From the NCBI RefSeq assembly GCF_003515065.1, contig NZ_QXGH01000025.1, positions 62,001 through 126,000 on the forward strand: a stretch of DNA of 64,000 nt, written 5' to 3'. This document shows positions 41,259-49,976 of this stretch, piece by piece. Both the position numbers and the translations under genes were made by a program. The notes under the pieces are model-generated. The model worked only from the letters and a program-made list of their open reading frames with translations. It was not told the origin of the DNA and made no database searches. This DNA is from Nocardioides immobilis (GTDB taxonomy: Bacteria > Actinomycetota > Actinomycetes > Propionibacteriales > Nocardioidaceae). Within the stretch, counting starts at the first letter, position 1, and every line of letters starts with the position of its first letter.

Positions 41259-42257
41259 TCATGCTGCGGCCAGGATGTCGACGACGAAGTACAGCGTCGA
41301 GTTCGCCGGGATGTCCTCGCCACTGCCCTGCTTGCCGTAGCCGAGCTTCGGCGGGATCCGGAGGAGCACCCTGCTGCCGACCTTCGCGCCGACCAGCCCG
41401 TCGTCCCAGCCCTTGACGACCGCGCCGACCCCGATCGTGAACGGCGACGGCTCCTTCCGCGAGAAGCTGTCGTCGAACGGCTTGGCGCCGCCGTAGGTCT
41501 GGCCGATGTAGTTGGCCACGAGCAGGTCGCCCTTCTCGACGACCGCGCCGGTGCCCTCGATGAGCACCGCCTTGGCGATCTCCTTCGCCTTCGGGTCCGG
41601 CTCCGGGAGACCGCTGGACTCGAGCGCCGACGGCTCCCCCTTGCGGACGGCGATGTCCGGCGCCCAGTTCGGGGCGGGGTTGCGCTTGCCCTCAGGTCCG
41701 TCCAGCGGCACCCCCTCCAGGTCGGCGACGACGACCATGCCGTCCTCGTTGCCGACGCCCAGCGACGTCAGCGCGAGCGCGACGTTGTCCTCCCACTCCT
41801 CCTGCACGTCGACGACGGCGGCGATCCGGGTGCCGAGCGTGGTGGTGCCGGGCTCGATCTCCTGGGAGATCAGCTCGGTCACCAGGTCGGTCGCCTGCTG
41901 GGGCTCCTTGTCCGCCCCGACCTCGAGCATCACCGCGCCCTGCTCGCCGAACGTGTCGTAGGTGACGTCCTGGCTCACGTCGTTGGACACCGCGAGGTTG
42001 ATCAGCACCTGGTCGCCCTCCTCGATGACGGCGCCGTCGCCCTCCTCCACGACCTCGGTCTCGGTCTTGCCGGGCTTGAGCCGCGCCTTCCAGTCGATCT
42101 CAGGCACCTCACCGACCGAGCCGGAGATCGAGACGGCGTCGAATCCCGCGGCGGTCTTGCCCTCGGTCGACGAGTCGTCGCCACAGGCCGTGAGCACGGC
42201 GAGGGCGCACATCGAGACGGTGGCGAGCGCGGCGGGGCGGGTCAGTCGGCTGAGCAC
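41259..42257 (-). CDS. FKBP-type peptidyl-prolyl isomerase lipoprotein
   Basis: 332 residues from GTG 42257 (TTG 42263 also possible). The signal peptide ends in LTAC (Cys about 25). The N-terminal half is a degenerate FKBP-like domain; the C-terminal half is a complete FKBP with YIGQTYGGAKPFDDSFSRKEP, GVGAVVKGWDDGLVGAKVG and LGYGKQGSGEDIPANSTLYFVVDIL. It should catalyse prolyl isomerisation at the cell surface. Commonly sits between pafA and pafB. Confidence 0.9.
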   Translation of the reverse strand: MLSRLTRPAALATVSMCALAVLTACGDDSSTEGKTAAGFDAVSISGSVGEVPEIDWKARLKPGKTETEVVEEGDGAVIEEGDQVLINLAVSNDVSQDVTYDTFGEQGAVMLEVGADKEPQQATDLVTELISQEIEPGTTTLGTRIAAVVDVQEEWEDNVALALTSLGVGNEDGMVVVADLEGVPLDGPEGKRNPAPNWAPDIAVRKGEPSALESSGLPEPDPKAKEIAKAVLIEGTGAVVEKGDLLVANYIGQTYGGAKPFDDSFSRKEPSPFTIGVGAVVKGWDDGLVGAKVGSRVLLRIPPKLGYGKQGSGEDIPANSTLYFVVDILAAA

Positions 42258-42280
42258 GCGCAAACCCTACAAGCCGCTAA

Positions 42281-43642
42281 CTACATCCCGTCGATCAGGC
42301 GCTGGACGCGCTCGTCGTACGCCCGGAACGGGTCCTTGCAGAGCACCGTGCGCTGCGCCTGGTCGTTGAGCTTGAGGTGCACCCAGTCGACCGTGAAGTC
42401 GCGCCGGCGCTCCTGGGCCTTGCGGATGAACTCGCCGCGCAGGCGAGCGCGGGTGTTCTGCGGCGGCACCGACTTGGCCTCGAAGATCCGCAGGTCGGTG
42501 GTGACGCGTGCGACCGCGCCGCGCTTCTCGAGCAGGTAGTAGAGCCCGCGGTTGCGGTGGATGTCGTGGTAGGCGAGGTCGAGCTGCGCGACCCGGGCGT
42601 GGCTGAGCGGCAGGCCGTGCTTCGCGCGGTAGCGATCGATGAGCTTCCACTTGATCACCCAGTCGATCTCACGGTCCACCAGGCCGAGGTCGTCGGACTC
42701 GATCGCCTTGAGGCCGCGCTCCCAGAGATCGAGGGTGCGCTCGATCACGGGGGTGCTGATGCCGCGCCGGTCGACGAAGTCGCGGGCCTTGGCGAGGTAC
42801 TCGCCCTGGATGTCCAGCGCGCTCGCCTCACGGCCGTTCGCCAGCCGCACCTTGCGCCGTCCGGTGACGTCGTGGGAGATCTCGCGGATGGCCCGGATCG
42901 GGTTCTCCATCGTGAGGTCGCGCATCACCACGCCCTCCTCGATCATCCGCAGCACCAGGTCGCAGGAGGCCACCTTGAGCATGGTGGTCGTCTCGCTCAT
43001 GTTGCTGTCGCCGACGATCACGTGCAGCCGGCGGTACTTCTCGGCGTCGGCGTGCGGCTCGTCGCGGGTGTTGATGATCGGGCGGCTCCGGGTCGTCGCG
43101 CTCGAGACGCCCTCCCAGATGTGCTCGGCCCGCTGGCTGACCGAGTACGACGTGCCCCTCGGCGTCTGGGTGACCTTGCCCGCCCCGACGATGATCTGCC
43201 GGGTGACCAGGAACGGGATCAGCACGTCGGCGAGCCGGCTGAACTCGCCTGCCCGGCTCACCAGGTAGTTCTCGTGGCAGCCGTAGGAGTTGCCGGCCGA
43301 GTCGGTGTTGTTCTTGAAGAGGTAGATCTCGCCGGCGATGCCCTCGTCGTGGAGCCGCTGCTCGGCGTCGAGCAGCAGCCCCTCGAGGACCCGCTCCCCC
43401 GCCTTGTCGTGCGTCACCAGGTCGACGATGTCGTCACACTCGGGCGTGGCGTACTCCGGATGGCTCCCGACGTCCAGGTAGAGCCGGGCGCCGTTGCGCA
43501 GGAAGACGTTGCTGGACCGGCCCCAGGACACGACCTTGCGGAACAGGTAGCGGGCCACCTCGTCCGGGCTCAGCCGGCGCTGGCCCTTGAACGTGCAGGT
43601 GACCCCGTACTCGTTCTCGATACCGAAGATGCGGCGGTCCAC
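42281..43642 (-). CDS. pafA: Pup-protein ligase
   Basis: 453 residues from GTG 43642. Glutamine-synthetase-like fold: RRIFGIENEYGVTCTF at the start gives the nucleotide/Mg Glu residues, VSWGRSSNVFLRNGARLYLD and NNTDSAGNSYGCHENYL follow. It activates the C-terminal Glu of Pup with ATP and joins it to target lysines. It is 17 bases upstream of the FKBP gene. Here pafA is separated from prcA by an FAD/Rieske gene and an AbiEi-like cassette. Confidence 0.95.
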   Translation of the reverse strand: MDRRIFGIENEYGVTCTFKGQRRLSPDEVARYLFRKVVSWGRSSNVFLRNGARLYLDVGSHPEYATPECDDIVDLVTHDKAGERVLEGLLLDAEQRLHDEGIAGEIYLFKNNTDSAGNSYGCHENYLVSRAGEFSRLADVLIPFLVTRQIIVGAGKVTQTPRGTSYSVSQRAEHIWEGVSSATTRSRPIINTRDEPHADAEKYRRLHVIVGDSNMSETTTMLKVASCDLVLRMIEEGVVMRDLTMENPIRAIREISHDVTGRRKVRLANGREASALDIQGEYLAKARDFVDRRGISTPVIERTLDLWERGLKAIESDDLGLVDREIDWVIKWKLIDRYRAKHGLPLSHARVAQLDLAYHDIHRNRGLYYLLEKRGAVARVTTDLRIFEAKSVPPQNTRARLRGEFIRKAQERRRDFTVDWVHLKLNDQAQRTVLCKDPFRAYDERVQRLIDGM

Positions 43643-43743
43643 ATACCAGAGCCTACGGGTCGGGCGGTGCTACCGGGGGATGTCAGCGCACTGTCCTGAT
43701 GGAGAAGCGGGGTCGACCCGCACCGGGTGGGTACCGCACCGCC

Positions 43744-45183
43744 ATGACTTCGATGACGCCGCTCTGGCTCGACCGGCCACGATCGACCCATCCGACACTG
43801 ACCTCGCCGGCGACGTACGACGTCGTCGTCGCGGGCGGCGGTGTCGTCGGACTGCTGACCGGACTGCTCCTGGCCCGGGCCGGCCGCCGGGTCGCCGTGC
43901 TCGAGGCACGCCAGGTCGGGGACGGGACCACGGGCCACACGACCGCGAAGGTCAGCCTGCTGCAGGGCACCCGGCTCAGCCGGGCAGTCCGCACCAACCC
44001 GCCGTCGGTCCTGCGCGACTACGTTGCCGCGAACCAGGAGGGCCAGGCGTGGCTGCGGCGGTTCTGCGAGGCGCACGACGTCGCCTACCAGGACCGTCCT
44101 GCCTACACCTACGCCACGACGCGGCCCGGTGAGCTGCGGGCACGGGCCGAGCTCTCGGTGGCGGGCCTGGCCGGGCTCGACGCCACCTGGGAGGAGAGCA
44201 CCGAGCTGCCGTTCCCGGTCCGGGGCGCCGTTCGTCTCGCCGACCAGATGCAGCTGCACCCGATGGACCTGCTGGACGCCCTGGTCGCCCAGCTGGTGGC
44301 CGAGGGCGGGGAGCTGTATGAGCAGAGCCGCCTGACCGACGTCCACCACCGCGGTCCGACCGTGGCCGTCACGACCGAGCACACCACGCTCACCACCGAT
44401 CATGTCGTGCTCGCGACGGGCCAGCCGGTGCTGCGAAGGCACGGGTTCTTCGCCCGCCTGAAGCCCGGCCGGTCGTACGCCGCGGCCCTCCGGTCCCCCA
44501 CGGTGCCGACGGGGATGTACCTCTCGTCCGACCATCCCACGCGGTCGCTGCGATCGCTCCCTGTCCCCGGTGACGCCGAGCTGCTCCTGGTCGGCGGCAA
44601 CGGGCACGTCACCGGACGCGAGGACTCGGCGGCGGGCCACCTCGAAGAGCTGCTGGACTGGGCGCGCGCCACCTTCGGCGGCGAGGTCACCCACACCTGG
44701 TCCGCCCAGGACCACGCGTCCGTCACCGGCCTGCCGTACGTCGGCCCGATGCTCCCGCGCGAGCGTCGGATCTGGGTCGCGACCGGCTTCGACAAATGGG
44801 GGCTCGCCGCGGCGCCCGCTGCGGCGCTGCTGCTCACCAAGTCGATCCTGGAACAGGACGGCGCGGGCGAGAAGCCGCCGTGGCACCGCGCCTTCAGCAG
44901 CTGGACGCCCCGTGAGACCGCAGGCGCGCCCCGCGCCGCGGGCTACACCGCGGGCGTCGGCCTGGAGGTCGCCAAGGACGTCGTGGGCCGGCGCTGGCGG
45001 GACGCGCAGCAGGCAGACCCCGCCGTCCGCGGGATCTGCACCCACCTCGGCGGAGTCGTCCACTGGAACGACGCCGAGCGGTCGTGGGACTGCCCCCTCC
45101 ACGGCTCCCGGTTCGCCCCCGACGGCTCGGTCCTCGAGGGACCGGCCGTCTGCGGGTTGCGGAAGCTCGGGAGCTCTGGCTGA
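43744..45183 (+). CDS. FAD-dependent oxidoreductase with C-terminal Rieske domain
   Basis: 479 residues from ATG 43744 (ATG 43753 also possible). A DAO/glycine-oxidase-like FAD domain opens with VVVAGGGVVGLLTG (about 31) and GTTGHTTAKVS, and closes with WVATGFDKWGLAAAPAA. A Rieske [2Fe-2S] domain follows: CTHLGG (C-x-H) and CPLHGSRF (C-x2-H). The substrate is unknown. It lies on the opposite strand, between pafA and prcA, and is not part of the Pup system by sequence. Confidence 0.88.
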   Translation: MTSMTPLWLDRPRSTHPTLTSPATYDVVVAGGGVVGLLTGLLLARAGRRVAVLEARQVGDGTTGHTTAKVSLLQGTRLSRAVRTNPPSVLRDYVAANQEGQAWLRRFCEAHDVAYQDRPAYTYATTRPGELRARAELSVAGLAGLDATWEESTELPFPVRGAVRLADQMQLHPMDLLDALVAQLVAEGGELYEQSRLTDVHHRGPTVAVTTEHTTLTTDHVVLATGQPVLRRHGFFARLKPGRSYAAALRSPTVPTGMYLSSDHPTRSLRSLPVPGDAELLLVGGNGHVTGREDSAAGHLEELLDWARATFGGEVTHTWSAQDHASVTGLPYVGPMLPRERRIWVATGFDKWGLAAAPAAALLLTKSILEQDGAGEKPPWHRAFSSWTPRETAGAPRAAGYTAGVGLEVAKDVVGRRWRDAQQADPAVRGICTHLGGVVHWNDAERSWDCPLHGSRFAPDGSVLEGPAVCGLRKLGSSG

Positions 45184-45211
45184 GGGGCCGGGGAGGGGCG
45201 GGCGTGGTGGC

Positions 45212-45233
45212 TGCGGTTTGGTCCCAAACCGCA
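45212..45233. repeat. Palindromic repeat, copy 1 (left boundary of the AbiEi-like cassette)
   Basis: TGCGGTTTGG and CCAAACCGCA are perfect arms separated by TC. The inward flank reads TCAAATTG. An identical 22-bp unit occurs at 46363-46384, with the matching flank on its own inner side, so the two copies are inverted around one gene. It could also fold as a terminator for the FAD/Rieske gene, which ends 29 bases earlier. Confidence 0.85.
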
Positions 45234-45249
45234 TCAAATTGCCGTCAGA

Positions 45250-46209
45250 TCATGCCGTTCCTGACCATTCGACGACCCCGACGATCCGCCGCCATCGATT
45301 CATCACCCGCGCACGCCCGCGCTCGCCGTAGAGCGACTCGTCGATCATCGTTCGCCACCGCTGGATCCTGCGGAGGCTGTGCGGCCGGCCAAGGAGCCGG
45401 TCGAGCTCGTGCATCACCACGATGGGATGGTTCAGGAGGTCGTCAAGCGTGTAACCGCTCCGTGTGTACGGCGAGTTCGACCATCCGCGCTCGCGCCGGA
45501 GGTCCACGGTGTGCTGTCTGCGTTCGCGGTGACCCGCGCCGTCGTACTCATGGGCACGGTCCATGCCCGTGACCAAGAGGTCCACGACGCCGATGAGATG
45601 ACCGTCGTGGTCGTAGATCGAGGCCTGCGGCTCGACGGGCACGTCCATCACCTCGTGAAAGATCCGGAGGACCGTCTCGCCAGCCGATTCAGCCCGGCCA
45701 TCGGCCAGCGAATGAGCTCGCCTAAGTCTCACCGAGCCCGGACGACCGCTCGTCTCAAGGACGCCGAGCCGGGTCGGATCGACATGCCCAAGGCGGAGCG
45801 CCGAGTCGAGCAGGATGACCAGATCGATCACGCCGAGGTCGCGGGCGGCGCGCAGCAGGATCTCTTCTGCTGAATCGATCGGGAGACCATCGACGACAGC
45901 TACCTCCGACGGGAGCGTCAGCCGGGACGCGATAAGTCCATGGCGTCGAGGACGCCGGTCTCCGCGAACCGCGGCGAAGACTGGCACGTTGTCGGGGAGG
46001 TTCGGTAGTTGCCAGCGGAGCACGCGCGCCCCGGTCACATGGGTGAACGCCGCGTCGGTGGGCAGGATCAGCATGAGCGCTCGCAGGTCGCGCAGGAATG
46101 CTTGGTCCGCGCTGAGTCCTGGGCGCGTCGGCTGGTAGAGGCCGTGGCTCAAGCGCTCGAATCCGACGAGGCGTACCTGGCCGCGGATGGCATCGCCGTT
46201 GTTGTCCAT
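45250..46209 (-). CDS. AbiEi/DUF559-like protein with a PD-(D/E)xK-type nuclease domain
   Basis: 319 residues. The N-terminal two-thirds resemble the AbiEi-antitoxin-like/hypothetical proteins abundant in actinobacteria. The C-terminal third has the DUF559/Vsr-like nuclease layout: ESAGETVLR (E174, E178), IGVVDLLV (D210) and HEYDGAGH (E221-x-D223), then HTVDLRRERGW. The catalytic set looks intact. Function is not established; possible roles are DNA cleavage, defence or selfish-element mobility. It is alone between two inverted palindromes and interrupts the pafA-prcA neighbourhood. Confidence 0.72.
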   Translation of the reverse strand: MDNNGDAIRGQVRLVGFERLSHGLYQPTRPGLSADQAFLRDLRALMLILPTDAAFTHVTGARVLRWQLPNLPDNVPVFAAVRGDRRPRRHGLIASRLTLPSEVAVVDGLPIDSAEEILLRAARDLGVIDLVILLDSALRLGHVDPTRLGVLETSGRPGSVRLRRAHSLADGRAESAGETVLRIFHEVMDVPVEPQASIYDHDGHLIGVVDLLVTGMDRAHEYDGAGHRERRQHTVDLRRERGWSNSPYTRSGYTLDDLLNHPIVVMHELDRLLGRPHSLRRIQRWRTMIDESLYGERGRARVMNRWRRIVGVVEWSGTA

Positions 46210-46362
46210 GGCGCCGAAGCATGCGACCTCGAACCGACCGATGCCAGCCCTACCTCTGGCACTTGTGGATGGCCGTGGGATCTACCCGCCGCAGGCATGC
46301 CAGGCGAGACAGAACTTCGACCAACGATCGGGCACGAACGACAGCGCGGACCGCCAATTCGA

Positions 46363-46384
46363 TGCGGTTTGGTCCCAAACCGCA
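46363..46384. repeat. Palindromic repeat, copy 2 (right boundary of the AbiEi-like cassette)
   Basis: Same 22-bp unit as copy 1: arms TGCGGTTTGG and CCAAACCGCA with spacer TC. Its inner flank CAATTCGA (46355-46362) is the inverse of TCAAATTG next to copy 1, with one mismatch. It lies 153 bases upstream of the nuclease gene start and 41 bases downstream of the prcA stop. Confidence 0.85.
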
Positions 46385-46425
46385 ACGCCCCGCCGGACCC
46401 GGCTGCCGCCCACGGCCGACAGCCT

Positions 46426-47313
46426 CTACAGCGGCGGCGCGATCGGAGGCTCGCCCGAGTCCGGGTCCTCGAGGGGAGGTACGTCGCCGCTGACCTGGTC
46501 CGTCGGGTCGGCGGGGTCGTCCTCGGCCGGCGCCGCATGCCGCGGTGGGGCCGCGGACGACGGGGCGTCGGGGCCGGGTTCCGGGGCGGCGTGCTGGGTG
46601 GGCCCGCGGTCACCGAGAAGCTCCTCGATCCGGGCCGGCCGGATCCGCGCGAACTTGCGCGGCTGGGTCCGGTTGCGGTCGAGCACGGCGACCTCGAGAT
46701 CGGTCACCGGGATCACCCGGTCGGTGGTCTGTCCACCCTCGGTCGCGTGCCCGAGCGCCGCCACCGCGACCGCGAGAGCCTCCCCGAGCGACCCGCCGTC
46801 CCGATAGTGCTCGGCGAGGTACGACGACACCGTCTCGGCGTCGCCGCCCATCACGGCGAAGCCGTGCTCGTCGCCGACCCGACCCTCGTAGGTGAGTCGG
46901 TAGATCTGGTCGTCCTCGGCGCTGGCTCCCACCTCGGCGACGAAGATCTCCACCTCGTAGGGCTTCTCGCCACCGCTGGAGAAGATCGTGCCGAGGGTCT
47001 GGGCGTAGGCGTTGGCCAGGCCCCGGCCGGTGACGTCACGACGGTCGTAGGAGTAGCCGCGCATGTCGGCGAGCCGGACTCCGGCGATCCGCAGGTTCTC
47101 GAACTCGTTGTAGCGGCCGACAGCGGCGAAGGCGATCCGGTCGTAGATCTCGGACACCTTGTGGAGCGCCTGCGACGGGTTCTCGGTCACGAACAGCACG
47201 CCGTCGGCGTACTGGATCGCCACCAGCGAGCGCCCCCGGGCGATGCCCTTGCGTGCGAAGTCCGCCCGGTCCTTCATCAGCTGCTCGGGCGAGACGTAGA
47301 ACGGCATGCTCAT
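46426..47313 (-). CDS. prcA: Proteasome alpha subunit
   Basis: 295 residues from ATG 47313. Alpha-type opening MPFYVSPEQLMKDRADFARKGIARG, then IQYADGVLF and the ASAEDDQIYRLTYEGRVGDEHGFAVMGG core. The last ~65 residues are a Pro/Ala/Asp-rich tail (PTQHAAPEPGPDAP and onward). Alpha rings gate the 20S core and contact ARC. Overlaps prcB by 4 bases. Confidence 0.95.
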   Translation of the reverse strand: MSMPFYVSPEQLMKDRADFARKGIARGRSLVAIQYADGVLFVTENPSQALHKVSEIYDRIAFAAVGRYNEFENLRIAGVRLADMRGYSYDRRDVTGRGLANAYAQTLGTIFSSGGEKPYEVEIFVAEVGASAEDDQIYRLTYEGRVGDEHGFAVMGGDAETVSSYLAEHYRDGGSLGEALAVAVAALGHATEGGQTTDRVIPVTDLEVAVLDRNRTQPRKFARIRPARIEELLGDRGPTQHAAPEPGPDAPSSAAPPRHAAPAEDDPADPTDQVSGDVPPLEDPDSGEPPIAPPL

Positions 47314-48164
47314 CGGGCCGTCTCCTCTCCGGGCAGGTTGAGGGAGGCGACCGGCCCGTCGGGGCGGGTCATCCGGGCCCCGACCACGCGGTCGGCGAGC
47401 TCGGCGATCTCGTCCTCGGGAAGCTTGCGACCGCCGTCGGCCGTCACGACGTGGATGATCGGGAAGATCCGCCTGGTCAGGTCGGGCCCGCCTGTCGCGG
47501 AGTCGTCGTCGGCGGCGTCGTACAGCGCCTGCAGCGCGAGCGTCACGCACTCGATCTCGGAGAGGTCGTCCCGGTAGAGCTTCTTCATCGCGCCGCGCGC
47601 GAACAGCGAGCCGGAGCCCACCGTGAAGAAGCTGTTCTCCTCGTGCCGACCGCCGGTCACGTCGTAGCCGAAGATCCGGCCCATGCCGCGGTCGAGGTCG
47701 AACCCGGCGAACATGGGGACGACGGCCAGCCCCTGCATCGCCATGCCGAGGTTGGCGCGGATCAGCGCCGACAGCCGGTTGGCCTTGCCGTCGAGGGAGA
47801 GGATGCTGCCCTCGATCTTCTCGTAGTGCTCGAGCTCGACCTGGAACAGCCGCACCATCTCCACCGCGAGCCCCGCGGTGCCGGCGATGCCGACCACGGA
47901 GAACTCGTCGGCCGGGAACACCTTGTCGATGTCGCGCTGGGCGATGACGTTGCCCATCGTGGCGCGCCGGTCGCCGGCCATGACCAGGCCACCCGGGAAC
48001 GTCGCCGCGACGATCGTGGTGCCGTGCGGCGCCAGCTCGGCGGCACTGCCCGCGGGCAGCGAGCGCCGCGCCGGAAGCAGGTCCGGCGCGTTGGCGATCA
48101 GGAAGTCGCTGAACGAGGAAGTGCCCGGCTGCATGTACGACGCCGGGATCCGGGCGTCGTTCAT
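47310..48164 (-). CDS. prcB: Proteasome beta subunit (catalytic)
   Basis: 284 residues. Propeptide of about 48 residues, cleaved at HG-TTIVA to expose Thr49 as the nucleophile. GDRRATMGN, the Lys of DKVFPADEF and GTAGLAVEMVRLFQVELEHYEKIEG follow. It forms the inner rings of the 20S proteasome. ATG 48164 overlaps the pup stop by 4 bases, so pup-prcB-prcA are translationally coupled. Confidence 0.96.
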   Translation of the reverse strand: MNDARIPASYMQPGTSSFSDFLIANAPDLLPARRSLPAGSAAELAPHGTTIVAATFPGGLVMAGDRRATMGNVIAQRDIDKVFPADEFSVVGIAGTAGLAVEMVRLFQVELEHYEKIEGSILSLDGKANRLSALIRANLGMAMQGLAVVPMFAGFDLDRGMGRIFGYDVTGGRHEENSFFTVGSGSLFARGAMKKLYRDDLSEIECVTLALQALYDAADDDSATGGPDLTRRIFPIIHVVTADGGRKLPEDEIAELADRVVGARMTRPDGPVASLNLPGEETAR

Positions 48165-48358
48165 TCGCCGCCCTTCTGGATGAACGACTTCACGAAGTCC
48201 TCGGCGTTCGACTCGAGCACGTCGTCGATCTCGTCGAGGATCGCGTCGACGTCGTCGTCGAGGGCTTCCTTGCGCTCCGCGACGTCGGACTCAGGGGCGA
48301 CCTCGGTCGCGTCCTGCTCCTCACCGCTCTTGCGCGGCTGCTTCTGCTCCTGGGCCAT
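48161..48358 (-). CDS. pup: Prokaryotic ubiquitin-like protein Pup (C-terminal GGE)
   Basis: 65 residues, disordered and acidic, with the ARC-binding helix region KEALDDDVDAILDEIDDVLESNAEDFVKSF. It ends in QKGGE, not GGQ, so it does not need deamidation before PafA can use it. The gene is 20 bases downstream of dop and overlaps prcB. Confidence 0.95.
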   Translation of the reverse strand: MAQEQKQPRKSGEEQDATEVAPESDVAERKEALDDDVDAILDEIDDVLESNAEDFVKSFIQKGGE

Positions 48359-48378
48359 GGTGAGAGCCTAGCGAGTCC

Positions 48379-49887
48379 CTATCGAGTGAGGGCAGCGACG
48401 AGGGCCTCTGCCGTGTCACAGGCGTCGATCAGCTGGCCGACATGGGCCTTGCTCCCCCGCATCGGGTCCATCGTGGGCACCCGCTGCAGCGACTCGCGGC
48501 CGGGCAGGTCGAAGATCACCGAGTCCCACGACGCTGCGGCGACGTGGGCGGCGTACTTCTCCAGGCACCGACCGCGGAAGTAGGCGCGGGTCTGCTCCGG
48601 AGGCTCGGTCATCGCCCGCTCGACCTCCTCGTCGCCGAGGAGCCGTTGGATCCGGCCGGCCTTGACCAGCCGGTGGTAGAGGCCGCGCTCGGGGCGGACG
48701 TCGGAGTACTGGTAGTCGATGAGCTGCAGCTTGGCGTCGTCCCACTCGAGGCCGTCGCGGGAGCGGTACTGCTCGAGCAGCTTCAGCTTCGCGACCCAGT
48801 CGAGCTGGTCGGCGAGCGACATCGGGTCGTGCTCGAGCCGGTCGAGCACGTCCTCCCACCGGGCGAGGACGTCGAGCGTCTGCTCGTCGGCATCGGCGCC
48901 GAGCCGGTCCTCGACGTACTTCTTGGCCAGGTCGAGGTACTCCAACTGCAGCTGGACGCCGGTGAGCCGGCGACCGTCCGCCAGCGTGATCGTCTGCCGG
49001 AGGGTCGGGTCGTGGGACACCGCCCGTAGCGACGCGACCGGCGTGTCGACGGTGAGGTCGTGGCCGATGAAGCGGTCCTCGATCATCGCCAGCACCAGCG
49101 AGGTGGTGCCGACCTTGAGGTACGTCGCGATCTCCGACAGGTTGGCGTCGCCGATGATCACGTGGAGCCGGCGGTACTTCTCCGGATCGGCGTGCGGCTC
49201 GTCACGGGTGTTGATGATGGGCCGCTTGAGGGTCGTCTCGAGCCCGACCTCGACCTCGAAGAAGTCGGCGCGCTGGCTGATCTGGTAGCCCTGCTCGCGA
49301 CCGTCCTGGCCCTTGCCGACCCGACCGGCGCCGCAGAAGACCTGGCGGCTCACGAAGAACGGCGTCAGGTGGCGGACGATGTCGGCGAACGGCGTCGACC
49401 GCCGCATCAGGTAGTTCTCGTGGGAGCCGTACGACGCCCCCTTGTTGTCCGTGTTGTTCTTGTAGAGGACGATCGACGGGTTCCCGGGCAGCTGCTGTGC
49501 CAGTCGCGCGGCGTCGAGCATCACCTGCTCCCCCGCCTTGTCCCACCGGACGATGTCGAGGGGCGTGACGACCTCCGGCGTGGAGTACTCCGGGTGGGCG
49601 TGGTCGACGTACAGCCGGGCGCCGTTGGTGAGGATCACGTTGGCGAGGCCGAGGTCCTCGTCCGTCAGCTGGGTCGGGTCGGCGACCTGGCGCGACATGT
49701 CGAAGCCGCGCGCGTCGCGCAGCGGCGACTCCTCCTCGAAGTCCCACCGGGCCCGGCGGGCACGCACCGTCGCCGACGCGTACGCGTTGACCACCTGCGA
49801 GGACGCGACCATCGGGTTCGCGGTGGGCATGCCCTGGACCGAGATGCCGTACTCGACCTCAGTGCCCATCACGCGGCGGACGCTCAT
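48379..49887 (-). CDS. dop: Depupylase/Pup deamidase Dop
   Basis: 502 residues. PafA-like fold: MGTEVEYGISV at the start and LTNGARLYVDHAHPEYSTPE; the family-specific loop region NPMVASSQVVNAYA, and NNTDNKGASYGSHENYL. As Pup already ends in Glu, Dop is expected to act mainly in removing Pup from conjugates. Confidence 0.94.
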   Translation of the reverse strand: MSVRRVMGTEVEYGISVQGMPTANPMVASSQVVNAYASATVRARRARWDFEEESPLRDARGFDMSRQVADPTQLTDEDLGLANVILTNGARLYVDHAHPEYSTPEVVTPLDIVRWDKAGEQVMLDAARLAQQLPGNPSIVLYKNNTDNKGASYGSHENYLMRRSTPFADIVRHLTPFFVSRQVFCGAGRVGKGQDGREQGYQISQRADFFEVEVGLETTLKRPIINTRDEPHADPEKYRRLHVIIGDANLSEIATYLKVGTTSLVLAMIEDRFIGHDLTVDTPVASLRAVSHDPTLRQTITLADGRRLTGVQLQLEYLDLAKKYVEDRLGADADEQTLDVLARWEDVLDRLEHDPMSLADQLDWVAKLKLLEQYRSRDGLEWDDAKLQLIDYQYSDVRPERGLYHRLVKAGRIQRLLGDEEVERAMTEPPEQTRAYFRGRCLEKYAAHVAAASWDSVIFDLPGRESLQRVPTMDPMRGSKAHVGQLIDACDTAEALVAALTR

Positions 49888-49976
49888 GCAGCCAGCCTAC
49901 GCGGGCAGTCGGTGCCCTCGCGGCCTGCCATCCGCTCCGGCGTGTGAAGCGGCTCAACTCGGGAAGGGAAGCGCAC

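Noticed and set aside
45212..46384. An insertion sequence
   Set aside because: There are inverted ends but no transposase and no recognisable flanking target-site duplication, so it was not called a mobile element outright.
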